From Brasenia schreberi (taxonomy: Eukaryota > Streptophyta > Magnoliopsida > Nymphaeales > Cabombaceae): DNA of 64,000 bases. The DNA lies in contig JAYKKT010000061.1 in assembly GCA_036023115.1 (NCBI GenBank), positions 17,521,501 through 17,585,500 on the forward strand. The letters run 5' to 3'. This document shows positions 1-11,689 of the stretch, piece after piece. Numbering within the stretch: the stretch's first letter is position 1; every line of letters begins with the position of its first letter. The notes beneath the pieces were generated by a model. That model was not told the DNA's origin and made no database searches. It saw nothing but the letters and a program-made list of their open reading frames with translations. The translations under genes were made by a program, and so were the position numbers.

Positions 1-800
1 CACAGCCGATAAGGAAAGGGGAGGAGAGTCTGGAAACTGGTTGGCAGCTAGTTGTTTCTCTCCTCGACTCGCGATCTCGATATGGTGGCAGCCCATAACA
101 AAAAGTGGATGTTGTCTTTCCCGGCCATACTCGAACCGAAAAGGTATGCATCGACCTTTCGTAGCCAATAACTAGGAAGGCCTTATTTGACATCCCAACT
201 TCTCTTACACTCAAAAGTCAGCAAAATCCAGATCCATGGGAGGAACAGTCTTCAAGCATGAAAAGGAAAATCCCAATTGCGCACTTCCTCAGTCCACGAT
301 GACAAAATAGGCAAGTAGAACCTAGTTTCCATTTTGGTGAGACGACTCAGACGAAAGGCATCGCGCAATCTAAAGTCTCCCTGGTTGGCCGTAGTTGAGC
401 TGGCTGAACTTCAAAACAGAAAATGTAAGTTTTCCGGTGAGCTACTTCAACATGAGTAACAATCGTTCATGAGCCGATTGAACGTCCACGATCTTATGGA
501 CTCCAGCTCGAAGAGTTTGCACAATTGGAATCCCACAAGACAAATCTAGACAGATGAAGGAGGAGATGGTAGCAATTAGCTCCATGACCCTATCCCTCTC
601 CTACACTCCTCTCAACCTCTGTAACCTGATCAGATGATCTGTAATGCAACCCTAGTGTGCCCTTTTATACTTCAAGGTCGTTACATCAAGAACTACCATC
701 ACATGTCAGTATGAAACTATGACACCTAACATGATACCAAAACATATGATACCTAAAGTAGGGAAACTAACTTAAGGCACTAACTTTAATACGACAAAAG
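1..800. other. Unassigned stretch with a minus-strand promoter-like motif
   Basis: No family could be assigned. On the minus strand a TATA-like motif lies at about 673-661, and roughly 80 bases downstream is a 47-codon ORF (585-442) starting MELIATISSF and ending before a TAG at 444-442. The order TATA, CT/GA-rich leader, ATG fits either the promoter end of an LTR or the 5' end of a truncated gene. The short peptide resembles nothing I can name with confidence. Confidence 0.25.
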
Positions 801-3750
801 TAGAAGAGGCTTGTTCATTCCTACGTGCTCAGGCTTGGGTCATCCAGCACATAATCAGGGTGTCAATGATCTTCTCGTGACAACACCTCTCTTCCTGGCA
901 CATCGGTTTTCCTACCCTCGTTGTCTCAACAAACTGCTCTCTCTGTGTATGTGGAAGGCTCATCTACCAAACATCCTTGAAGATGATATTAATTCCAGGA
1001 TCTAGTCCATCTCAAAGCATTGGATAGCGCAAATTAAACCATCGTGCGTGAGAAAGCCTCTTCTATCTCGTTTGCCCATCTATGCAATTGCTGCATCTCT
1101 CTGTGGATCCAATGTTGTCTTTACCACCCATCACCTCCTTTGTCATTCTCTCGTGCTTGACCTCCCTCCGTCTCTCTTTCTTCGTGGAGCTGATCCCAAA
1201 CAAGTATTTCTATGGTGGTTAAACGAACTTTTGTTGAGATAATTGACAAATTTGGTGCTCTTTGACGTATTATGTGGATGACACCAACATTAGGAGACAA
1301 TAAGATTCCTTTTGATATGTTGAAGCCAAAAATCAACGAGATGCGGTAAGCTTTTGATGGGCTTGAAAGGGGATGCCAATTTAGGTCCACATTGTTTAGA
1401 GGAGCCTCGAGACACAGGATAACGGTAGTGAAGGCAGCAAAAATGAGGATGCGAGAAGTTATTAGAAATCTAGAAATCATATGCACGAGGAGGATGGAGG
1501 GTGGATTAAACTATTGCTGGCTCGAAAGAAAGCCAAATCAATCACATTATCAACTCTTGTTTATTATTTGTAGTTAGCATTTTCTTAGGCTATAGTTAAC
1601 ATTATACAAACATTTCCTTCAATGGATTGTGCTTTCTCTTGTTTCTCTCATTTCATTGTCTTTCTTTCCTACCAATGGTGTCAAAGATACACCCAATCTG
1701 ATTCCCGAAAACTCATGTTGATCACGTAAGTCTTATACATCTTCTCTTTTGAGAACGAGAGTAAGAGTTCTCCAGCACCCCTTTATTGTAAACAACCAAA
1801 AGCTCCTTAAAAAAAATATGTTTTTAAAGATTGCTTTTAAAAAGACAATTTTAAGGCACTTCAAGTGAGACCCTAAGTTTTGACTTTTGCTAAAAATATA
1901 GTTCATACGAAGGAGAAATGAAATATTTTGAAAGAGAGGAGAAAACATGGAATTTTGAAAGCTTCTTGCTTCATATGACAAAACAGGCTTTGCCACAAAA
2001 TTATTCAATGAAGTGAGTTAACCATGATTGGTATCTTACCCCTCCTTAGGTGTTTCAAACCTTAAATAAACTTTCTTTAAAAATTTATGGTTGAGTTACA
2101 CCCATATTTACTTGAAAAAATCCTATTAAGTCAAAATCAAACGGGATTTTTTTATTTGTACATGAGATTTTATTAAAAGAAAAAATATCTATATTAGATA
2201 TTTAATATAGGTTGAATTTATATTTATTATACATAAGAATTTCAAAACTTAAATACGCATTTAGAGCACCAAACGAGGGTCTATTTACAAAATAATGTTT
2301 TCAATATATGTGTACATATATATATATATAGGAGGTGTTTTTTAATAAAGGCTTTATATTTTGAGCATTATGGGATTATATAAATGTATGCGGGAAGTCA
2401 AAATTTGTAGAAAACATTTGTCATACTCCTTTCTTGCTCTTATCACTATCATTTTACCCAAAAGTTTTATATTTGTATTTATTTAAAAAACAAGGTAAAA
2501 GAGAGTCCCTTTATTCAAAGAACTTGCTATACATTCATGAATATGGTTCAAGCCTTAACTCAATTAAATTTAAATCTCATTGAACCTCGTCTAACCCAAA
2601 ACTTATAGGAGTACCCTTTTGTGCTTATATTTCAATTCAAGTGTTCATGTAATTTTCCTTTTATTTGCCAAAAATGTTGTAGCGCAAGAACTAACCCTTC
2701 CTTGCCCGAGCAAGAACATGATTTGTGAAAAGAATCTGAATAGAACCCACAACACATAAAGGAGAGTGAATTAAAGGTGAGCCTCCTCTAAGATTTAGTT
2801 TTATTTTGCTTTTATAAAATTAAAAAGATTAAATAGAAGTTGAGGGTTCCGCATAACCTAAAATTTGTATACACCTTGCATCAAGTCCAACTCAACTAGA
2901 GGGTTCTTGTAAGTGACCATTAAAATTGCATCACCACGTCCAACGACAACATATTATTTGACTCGTACGATAGAACTATGCAGTGTATGTAGACTTAATC
3001 TACCCACTGGTCCCCTTTGGTGCTGACTTCAAGCATAGTTTACAAGTCGAGTTCACAAATATTGGCACCAAATGATCTGGTTAGGCCTCCGCTTCTCACG
3101 AAGCACATAGTGTCAGAACACTCCATCCACTTTATATTCTGAGGTCGGTGATGAAGCGGCATTCAAATGATTAAAGTCGTTCATCATTAGCTTCTTACAT
3201 GCTCAATTTGGGGACTTTCAAGGGTCTTTGTTCCACGAGATGTTGAAAACCATGGCAACCATAATTACAAATCAGTTAGTTATCCTACAAAAATAGGAGA
3301 TGCTAGTTGAGAAGTTAAAGTAGGTTGAAAGTAGTTGCTAAAGCATCTACTCAAGCCCCAATCAAACCATGACCTACTTTCAGTACGTACACTAGAAGTT
3401 CCACCATTTGTGAGTCCTCAACGACCCAATGGTGAGATCTTCAATACAAACACATCAACATTGCTTGAAGTCCTCCAGGCTTGATGGCCCAAGTGGGATG
3501 GGCGGTTCCAACATTATCATTTTCGTCAGCATTCCTCACAAGGCAACCTTTCATGTCCACACTAGGAATCTAAGCCCCATCCAATACGTTGGGGGCATAT
3601 ATCAGGTGCCTTAGCCAACAATGCCCCCACATGCACCTAACTCATGGTAGCCCAAGCTGATATAGGTTTTCCTCCACTGTCACAGCCCATGGATTATGGC
3701 ATGAAGGTTCTTCCACAACAACTTTTGCGTTCAACTGAAGCACCCACCCA
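801..3750. other. Decayed intergenic DNA, no gene recognised
   Basis: Short ORFs occur on both strands around 1048-1577 but overlap each other and show no recognisable domain. At 1676-1690 the plus strand reads TGGTGTCAAAGATAC after a T/C-rich stretch ending TTTCCTACCA; this resembles the plant tRNA-iMet primer site TGGTATCAGAGCC with several mismatches, so a degraded plus-strand LTR end may lie just left of 1676. From 2000 to 3400 the sequence is AT-rich and featureless. Confidence 0.3.
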
Positions 3751-3779
3751 GGCATATTTGGGGTAGTTTCAATTGGCTA

Positions 3780-5410
3780 ATTAGTAGTATCCACTGATAC
3801 CATCATTCGAACTCGAGGATGACACCTCTCAACCACGATGGTGTTATTGAGTTGGTTTGTAATGCATTTGGTATCGAACTCCAAGTTCCCAATACTACGG
3901 TTGATCACAAACCTTACCCCAAGTGGGTTGAGGCTCACTTCAATCCTGAAATATTTCAAAATCATGTTCACTACTTTCTCCAGATAGGACAACAAATACC
4001 CTGATGAACATTTAGCATGGTTCACCGGAGACTTGGGTGATAATGAGTTTCATAAACTCAAACTCTTTGTATCCTCGTTGACAGGTCAATCATATGCTTG
4101 GTATATATCTTTAAAGATCAACTTGATTCAAATACGAGAGGGGATGCAAAAAGCCTTCCTTATGCGATATAATAAGATTTGGCCTTAACCAACTACCACA
4201 GATTTGATGAATTTGATATAAAGCTGGAGAGACCAGTGAGGCCTTCTTTGAGAAGTTCCACGACATGGTCACATGTTGTCAAATGTAATTTATTTAAACC
4301 CAATGCATGGCTTTGACAATGAATTGCTTGTGGTAAGAGATCAAGAAGGATTTGATAGATCACTTTTACCTAACTCTTGTCTAGTTAGTGAACAGAGCAA
4401 CCAAAAGGTGGAATACATTCTAAATGCTCTTGGTCCTTCAACTACCAAGCGGAAGGACCAAAGAAGTTCCAATAATAGGCCTTTATCTCATGCATCAACG
4501 AGATGATGCGAGAAACCAATGAAGACCCTATCCCAAGAAGTTCCAATATGAAATAGTTGGGTTGACACAAGGACATTCCTATACGCTTTATGGCCTCTAA
4601 AAGACTAGAAAAAAAGGTCAATGCAAAGGAGTCATAGCTCTTTGACTACTTTAAAGACTAATCAAATCTTTGATATATTACTAAAATATCGACAAATTTG
4701 ACTTCTTGAGAGCCACTCCATCCCTTTTCGAGAGGAGCTCAAAAAGAGCCAAGGTAGCGCAAATGACACAATGTCAATATTCACGATGTCAATGAGTGTG
4801 TTAAATTCTACATTGTGATATAATATGCCATCAAGGAATACCACTTAAAGCTTGTGGAGAAGCAACTTGGTACCAACGAAAACCCATTTCCATCCACTTT
4901 TTCTTTGACAGAGGATGATTCCATCTTACCATTTTGTATTGTCTCAGCTAGTGTCACCTAGAATCAAGAAGCCTATAAACGGGGATCATGCTTCAATTGG
5001 TCGCAACATACAATCAACTCATAAGTTCACAAAACATTAAGATGAGTCGAGCAATATTAGCTCAAGGAAGAAAATGTGGGTCAATGATGAGCTAGACATA
5101 CCTAGACTCCTCATGTTGTCCCGCCACATGGACTAGTATTACTTTGGATGAACATGAGATCTATGTATGCAAATGTTTGGTTCTACGAAACCTTGATTTA
5201 TACCTATTTAAAAAGATGGAACAAATTAAAACCAAGTCTGCAGGTACATATCTTTAATTGTCCCCTTTTGCATTATGGATCCGTCTTGACTCTTATCACA
5301 AATATCTTTCTTACTCCGTCAAGCAAAGGTCTGTGCAAACAACTAACGAGATTAATTAAATTTAGAATTTTTACACACTTAAGAAGAAAGGTGAGCATAA
5401 AAGAGTGATT
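3780..5410 (+). pseudogene. Ty3/Gypsy gag pseudogene
   Basis: Translated in shifting plus-strand frames, this stretch reads as a decayed Gypsy capsid/nucleocapsid region. The best block is KPYPKWVEAHFNPEIF (about 3909-3956). It is followed by pieces like a tryptophan-bearing SLTGQSYAWY segment (about 4078-4104), an AFLMRYNKIWP-like stretch (about 4150-4185) and an EAFFEKFHDMVTCCQM stretch (about 4238-4285). This order matches plant Gypsy gag, where 'LTGNAFTWYTSL...FEEKFH' is a conserved core. Many stops and frameshifts separate the blocks, so nothing is expressed as a protein. The minus-strand gag at 20.1-21.9 kb belongs to the same broad class. Confidence 0.6.
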
Positions 5411-5639
5411 CCTATTTGCTACTTGGTTTGTGATACATAGTAGGTTTAGGGTGCGGTTTTGACAAATGGGTTAAAGCTAGGTGAGGTTAACAAGATACTG
5501 GGTTTAGGTTCTAAGGGATTTGGTTAAGGCAAGGATTAAAGTAGATTCTAACTAAATATTAATAGGGCTGATAAAGCTAATATGTGAATCTAATGAGTAA
5601 GGAATCTAGTGGAATCGATGCAAGAGAACTATCATGCTA

Positions 5640-6620
5640 TCCAACTTGACATGCCATGAGAATTGATGCAATCGATATGTAGAAATTAAATAAATAGGAA
5701 ACTAATGTATTCAATATGCAGAACATAAATAAATAGGAAAGTAATGTATTTAATATGCAGAAAATAAATAAACAGGAAACTAATGTATTCAATATGCAGA
5801 AAATAAATACGCAGAAACTAATATGCTGGACTAAATATTGCAGAAAATAGATATGCCAGAACTAGTATGCAGAAATTAACATGCAAAAACTAAGTATGCA
5901 GAAATTAATTAATCATACAACAGGATCGTGCAAGAAATTAACAGGCAAGAGTCTATAGTATGCACGATTATGTGAAATTGACATGCATGCCTATACAGTA
6001 ATTTCTAATATGCAGAAATACCTAACATGCAAAATTAACATATAAGGACACCTAATATGATAAATATGCAAGAATACCTAATGTACTTGACTATGCAAGA
6101 AAATCTAATGCACACGATTATGCAAGAAAACCTAATGAACATGTAAGAAATTGACTATGCAAGAATTAATATGCACAACTAACTAACACACCAAAATACC
6201 TATCATGCAAGAGTACCTAATATGGTCAATATAGAATCAAGAAACTAGTGTGTAAGATTAATTAGTATGCACTCTAAGATGCACGATTAATTAATTATTT
6301 AAGAACATGAAGGAATTTTTAATATGCAAAATCAACATGCAAGAATATCTAGGATGCACTATTTATGCAAGAATACTTAATGGAATCAAGAAGCTAACAT
6401 GTGGGACTGATTAATATGCTGAAAAAATAACTAGCATGCAAGATTAACTACTATATAAAAAATTTAACAAGCAAGATTAACTAATATGCAAGAAGGTATG
6501 CTAATCATGCAAGATCAATTATTATGAATATGCAATACGATTTTTAGTATTCTATGGAATTACCAAAATCAATATGCATTAAGGATGCTGAAATAATAAC
6601 TACCAAAAATAATATGCAGC
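5640..6620. repeat. AT-rich degenerate repeat tract
   Basis: About 1 kb dominated by imperfect reiterations of TATGCA, GCAAGA and CTAATATGCA words. It begins with the regular 39-bp array described separately and grades into irregular units. Similar wording recurs around 10560-10680. It probably belongs to the body of a minus-oriented LTR whose promoter lies near 6970. Confidence 0.6.
5682..5830. repeat. 39-bp tandem repeat, about 3.7 units
   Basis: Units start at 5682, 5721, 5760 and 5799, exactly 39 bp apart. Each contains AGGAAACTAATGTATTCAAT or a one- to three-base variant and ends in ATATGCA. The fourth unit decays after about 30 bases. There are no unique spacers, so this is a minisatellite and not a CRISPR-like array. 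Confidence 0.85.
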
Positions 6621-6949
6621 AATATGTATTAATTATATATCCTAAATATAAATATACTCCACATCTTATGCATGTAAATACGAAAAAAAGTTAATAACCA
6701 CTAATATATATGTATGACAAATACTATCTGTGCAATCTAATGTAAACTAATAATCAAGACTTAATAAAACCAATAATGTTGAGCGATTTTGATACCTCTT
6801 TGGATGATAAGAAAATCAGTCACCCCTCTCTTTTGCTTGATCTCTCATGACATGCATCAAAGAAAATATGAAAAGGAGAGAGGAGAAGTCAATAGCCCAC
6901 AAGCTTGGAATTGGTACCTCTTGACTGATTCTTGAGAGAGATGATCTAC

Positions 6950-6995
6950 AATGAGAGTTGAAACACAATTTATAGCCTTTGTTTACAACTTCAGA
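6950..6995 (-). promoter_or_regulatory. LTR-type TATA box inside an inverted repeat
   Basis: On the minus strand GGCTATAAATTG lies between arms that pair almost perfectly: AGTTG-A-AAC at 6956-6964 and GTTT-A-CAACT at 6981-6990. The surrounding 6780-6980 is rich in GAGAG and CTCT words, as expected of LTR R/U5 sequence downstream of a minus-strand start. Confidence 0.5.
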
Positions 6996-7460
6996 GACTT
7001 CTTAATCAAGCTGACAATAATCGAATTGGTGACCTTGGCCTGGCCATTTGTTCGAGCATAGCATGGTGTCGAATGTAGTAGCTTGATACCGAAGCTTTCA
7101 AGAAAGGATACTACTTTTTCATGTGTAAACATCATCCCTTGATTGGTAGTTATAGTCTGGGAGAGAATATTATCTGGCCATAAGAATGTAAAATCATCCC
7201 TGGCCATAAGTTCCATAAGATTGGCTTTATGTATACAAGGAAATTTGAATCCAATCACCCGAAGCAACCATTCATTTCATATGAAGTTTCAAACAATCAT
7301 GGCTAAATGAGAATGTTTATGAACCTCAATTGCCTCAACTAATTTTGTCTTTTGAGATAAATGAGCTAAAACCTTTTTAATGAAGGCCTCGACAATCTAG
7401 ACAATGAGATACTACTACATCAATTGCTTATGAATATTAGCAACTTGTAAAGTTAAAAGG
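6983..7460 (-). pseudogene. Ty3/Gypsy integrase core fragment
   Basis: The minus-strand reading frame carries the second half of a retroviral-type integrase core (rve). ITTNQGMMFTHEKVVSF is the TDQG.F block with the catalytic Asp region changed to Asn, followed by FGIKLLHSTPCYARTNGQAK, in which the expected N-G-Q-A/V-E carries Lys at the catalytic Glu position. Known plant Gypsy integrases read STPYYAQANGQAE here. Stops occur upstream (about 7267-7460), so this is a dead fragment. It lies directly upstream, in transcription sense, of the LTR-like promoter sequence at 6.8-6.98 kb. Confidence 0.75.
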
Positions 7461-7467
7461 GTGAACC

Positions 7468-8464
7468 TCATCTATGTGAAACAAGAGTGTCTTTCAATAT
7501 CGTGTATGGATGCACGTGTCTTACCTCTTTGAGTGAACCAAGTTCCTTTATGTCTTGCCTAGTAGTTGGGATCAAGTTGCCCCTAATGCTCTCCAACAAT
7601 TCCATCACGTTCTTGAAAACCATGTTTTGCCCTTTTACAACTACTTCCTTAATGAGCAATGAGTTCTCTAGTAAAATTTCTAACAAAAAAAACTGGTGAA
7701 AACAATTTTGCACCAAGAACGTTGAGCAAGAACCTTGTTTACATGAAATATATGTTGAGTCAAGTAGAGATGTGGAAGCGGTAAGTGCCCCAATAGAAAT
7801 GTTTGATGCCTTCTGATGACCTCTACAAAATAGAAGAACCAACAATTAGAAATAAAAACTAGAAATGTTCTCCTTGGAATTGCCAATTTGCCAAAAAAAT
7901 ATTTCATACAATGTTGATTTTGAGCATTTAATATAGAGTTGAATAGCATCCTATTTCAAACAGTATAGGAGCAACGGATACAAAATGTAAGGATATATCT
8001 TATTTTGTAAACAAACAGGAAGATAACAATACAGAAATCTTTTCCAAGAATGCTAGAATTCATTTAGATATAAATGTTAGAAAGTATTTCTAGCTAGGAA
8101 AATACATCAAGAAAAGTATCGATGACATGAAAACCAAAATAGAAGTGGATGAAAGGTAAAGCTAAATGGTTCTCAAATTTTGAGTAATTGAAGAATACAA
8201 TAGAAGTTCGACAAAAAAGATAACAAGTTTTCCAAAGAGGAAGGTTTTCTTAAGCTATGAATGGAAGTATCCATTAAACAATGGTCAAACTACGATATAA
8301 TGAATTCAAGTGCTTAGGTAAAGATGTGTTGAGATATATAGGCAATTATATAGCTTATAGAGACAAAACCACCTAAGTAGACCCTTAAATACCTCATATT
8401 ATACGCATGCTTTTAAGATACTTATAAAGCAAGCATGACTATGAAATTTCCAATACAAGTAGAT
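7468..8464. other. No assignable gene
   Basis: Overlapping ORFs of 125 and 89 codons lie on the minus strand (7468-7845 and 7680-7949), upstream of the integrase fragment in transcription order. They have no motif I recognise. By position they could be decayed pol sequence of the same element, but the translation does not show RT or RNase H boxes. Confidence 0.3.
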
Positions 8465-8700
8465 TTCTCACCATAAAAAGAAGAGACATAAGAAATGCAG
8501 TAATTGCTCAACAACATAGTTTTTGATCAACCAAGATTTCACCACAACTACTGATCAATGAATAATTACACAATATTCAAATGATTCCAACAAACAAGCA
8601 TCAAAGAAATAACAAATAACAATAATATATCAAGTATCATCAACGTTGTTGCCTTCTACCTTATATGGTTGTCATTCAACATACATCACACATTGTTCAA
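8465..8700 (-). repeat. Dispersed repeat, copy 1 (inverted relative to 59.6 kb)
   Basis: Read on the minus strand this matches 59590-59835 over about 235 bp. Shared landmarks in order are AATGACAACCATATAAGG, GATGATACTTGATATATT, TTTGTTGGAATCATTTGAAT, AATTATTCATTGAT, TTGTGGTGAAATCTTGGT, AAAAACTATGTTGTTGAG and, with small changes, a final TTTATGGTGAG. No coding capacity is visible. The element class is unknown; an LTR or leader fragment is plausible. Confidence 0.75.
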
Positions 8701-10549
8701 GGACTCAACACCATGTATATGATAACATGTCTTGAGACATATAAATGTTATTACAATGCTACCAATTAAGAAAAGACATTACCTACGCTATCACAAAATG
8801 TAATGCTATTATATTACAAAATATCAATGACACTCAATAAGTAAATCATGGCAGTTTCTATATCTATTGCAGCTTTTGGGTATGCATTTAGCACATAGAG
8901 GAAGGGTTTTAGATGCATTTAGGAGTTGTTTGACTCCTAGGTTAGCTGAATGCTTGATTTGTGCATAAGATTAGCTATAAAATAGTGTTAATTTAAACAT
9001 TGAGAAGAAATTGGAAGATATTGAAGATTTTGAAAAAGGTAACATGTACTTACTAATATAATTGCATTTACCTTTTATTGTTATGTCCTTTGCATGATTG
9101 AATTATTTCTTATATAATTCAGGTTTGCAAGTTGATGGATTAGTAGGGACTGTGATAGCATTGAGTAGCAACCTTGAGTCATTAAGTAATTATGTTTCAA
9201 ACTAGATTATTGTATTATTTTAATTTATACCTATGTATCATGTTTGACGAAAGAATACATTATCATTTGATGAGAAGCTAGATAGGGAGACTCCAATTCC
9301 ATTAAGTGGTGAAGATGTTTTACAATAGTGAAAAGGTCATGAAAACATCATATTTGGAAAAGAGTTACTTACAAAAGATAGTATAATTTCTGTTGGATGA
9401 AAGAAAAGGAGCATTTTTTTAGCTTCCATATTAGAAAACTTTATTAGTGCACTATAATATTGACATTATGCACATTTAGAAGAATATATGTGACAAGATT
9501 TTGTCATCTCTAATAGAGAAGGATGATAAAATGTATAATTATATCAAGTCACGAATGGACGTGGAGATATTGGGATTAATTAGTGCATTACATGCAAAGA
9601 TCTATAATACTTAAATTGATATGGTGATCTTATCAAATGAGCATAAGACTATTGACTTGAAAAGTCATGATTGTCATGTTTTGATATAAAATCTCATTCC
9701 AGTTGCTATCCGTAAGAATAACAAATGTTAGTTACTATAGATGAGTTGTTCATATTTTTTCTTGAATTGTACTCAAAGACAATTGATATTTAAAGGATAA
9801 ATACATTATAAGATGTTAAGATTTTGTGTAAATTAGAGGTAATATTTTATCCTAGCTATTTTGATATCATGGTGCACTTAAGTATCCTCTTACTAAGAGG
9901 TACGACTTGCTGGGTCAATCGATAGATATATCTTATAGAGAGTTTCTTATTTATATTGAAGAACTGTGTGCATAATAATAATTGAACCAAAAACCCCAAA
10001 CGATGGATACATCTTAACATGTGGCATCATTGTCTTGTAAAGAAAATATACTTTTGAAAGTGCATACCATAAAAAGACCCACATCGCTAGATCAAGCAAT
10101 GGCATACATTTAGATATGTGACACTGTTTGTGAAGTATATTATTGTGATAAAGTTATAATATAGTTATTGTAATTAAATAACTTAATCTTTCTTATTTTC
10201 ATATATGCATGCTAGAGAGTATGTAATAATAGGAGTTCTCATCACGAGCATATAATGAATATTTCAAACTAGATTATTGTATTATTTGAATTTATGTTTT
10301 CAAAAACATCAATTCACATATACATATACTACTTTTCAGGCACAAATGAACATGATCAATCACAAACTATAAGAAGAGATGACAAGAAAAAATATGATAT
10401 GGAAATTTTGGTTCCAATAAAGAACCAAGACTTATGATAGGATTCTTCAATATTAAACATTAAATGTGAAATGTGGGACTCGGTTTGGGATTCATTGGTG
10501 CAACATCTGCATACTAGTAGTTATCAATATATCGGTTTGAGAGAAATAT
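8701..10549. other. AT-rich intergenic stretch without recognisable features
   Basis: Only short ORFs, none recognisable. Both strands are dense in stops. Nothing can be supported beyond decayed repeat DNA. Confidence 0.4.
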
Positions 10550-10808
10550 TTATAGGTTTGTATGCATGTGTGTATGGGATAAATATTATGCCTAATATGC
10601 TAAATGATCAAAATGCATAGATGATATATATGCAAACTATCTAATATTAGATGTAAGCAGGAAAATAAGACATAATGCAATCAATACTATTTCAATAAGA
10701 GATGCGTATGAAAGAAAATCATCAAAACTTAAAAGTTTCACACTACTACTTAGAGAATTGCAGTTGATCGATCCCTCCTCTTGATTGATCACTCTCGCAT
10801 CACACCAT

Positions 10809-10863
10809 AAAAGAAAAGAAAAAGACAGAGGGGAAGAAGGAAAACTCTTTATTGCTCTATCTT
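10809..10863 (+). repeat. 55-bp direct repeat, left copy
   Basis: Identical, base for base, to 11406-11460. It starts AAAAGAAAAGAAAAAGAC and ends TTGCTCTATCTT. Perfect identity over 55 bp in otherwise decayed DNA indicates a recent duplication. Confidence 0.95.
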
Positions 10864-11405
10864 CTGTCCCCTGGGGCTGTAACCGACACCCGGCCAGGCG
10901 CCAAGTGTCCTGGCCGGTTCCTAACCACCTGGACCAGCCCTGTCCTGGCCGAACCCACTTGGCCAGGACCTAGACCAACCTAGACCTACCCCGGACTCGG
11001 GTCACCTTGACCCTACTTGACCTAAACCGAACCATGACTCGGTTGACTGGACTCACTAGGACCGAACCATCCTAGGACCAAAACCTAACCCAACTAAGCC
11101 TAGACCTAGACACACACTTGACCTAGCCTAGCTAACCTAGTTGGACCTAACTCACACCACTAAACCAAGTAGCATCGTCTTACATGACGTAACTCATGTT
11201 AGACACTATAGCGGAAAGTCAGGCGCCCTGCTTTTGAGCCTTACTGTAGGGGGGCTGGGATTATAGTAGGGTAGCAAGTGCCCATGCCACACAGGATTTT
11301 GGCCCTTACTGGTTGTTGCGTCACTAAGGGGATTACTTCGTTGATTGCTTTTACGCATCCTATAGTAGGGTAAGCTATAGGATGCGAGTCTTTGACATCC
11401 TAACC
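10864..11405. other. GC-rich 542-bp insert between direct repeats
   Basis: Composition changes abruptly here. The left half repeats words such as CCTGGCC, GACCTAGAC and TGACC and contains perfect hairpins: 10890-10898 with 10909-10917, and 10942-10950 with 10961-10969. The right half contains a perfect 12-bp stem at 11354-11365 with 11375-11386. It has no ORF of note. The GGCC hairpins resemble those in the solo LTR at 16.27-16.71 kb, so this may be a piece of a related LTR. Confidence 0.6.
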
Positions 11406-11460
11406 AAAAGAAAAGAAAAAGACAGAGGGGAAGAAGGAAAACTCTTTATTGCTCTATCTT
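11406..11460 (+). repeat. 55-bp direct repeat, right copy
   Basis: Exact second copy of 10809-10863. The sequence to its right continues the LTR-like flank, which ends with a minus-strand TATA-like motif. Confidence 0.95.
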
Positions 11461-11689
11461 TTTTGGCTCTCTTCTTAATGCCTTATAATGGTGAAGGATA
11501 TCTCAATTTATAGATTTTTCTAGGATGCATTTAAAATAAAAACTTGTTACATGATTTCATGATTAGAAAGTAAAGCCAAAGAGGAAAGAAATATGAGATT
11601 TCCTTGTACTTCATCTAGTTGTGTTTCTCTTGATTATACTGCAAATGGTAAGAAAGACTCTTCACATATGAAATGAGTATGAAATAAGT

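Larger units (their letters stand above)
10550..11650 (-). repeat. LTR-like fragment interrupted by a 542-bp insert
   Basis: The flanks (10550-10808 and 11461-11650) share TATGCAA-type wording and layout with 5.6-6.98 kb. A minus-strand TATA-like AATCTATAAATTGAG lies near 11503-11517. A purine-rich tract, probably R/U5, is present twice (10809-10863 and 11406-11460) around a foreign GC-richer block. It is best read as one LTR fragment opened by an insertion that duplicated 55 bp. Confidence 0.45.

Noticed and set aside
442..585. N-terminus of a coiled-coil NLR resistance protein
   Set aside because: Only a vague MEL.. start resemblance; no P-loop or further domain follows on the minus strand.
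1121..1486. 121-codon minus-strand ORF as a gene
   Set aside because: No domain, overlapped by equally long frames on the other strand, and flanked by decayed repeats.
5682..5830. CRISPR-like array
   Set aside because: Continuous tandem units with no unique spacers; the window is plant nuclear DNA.
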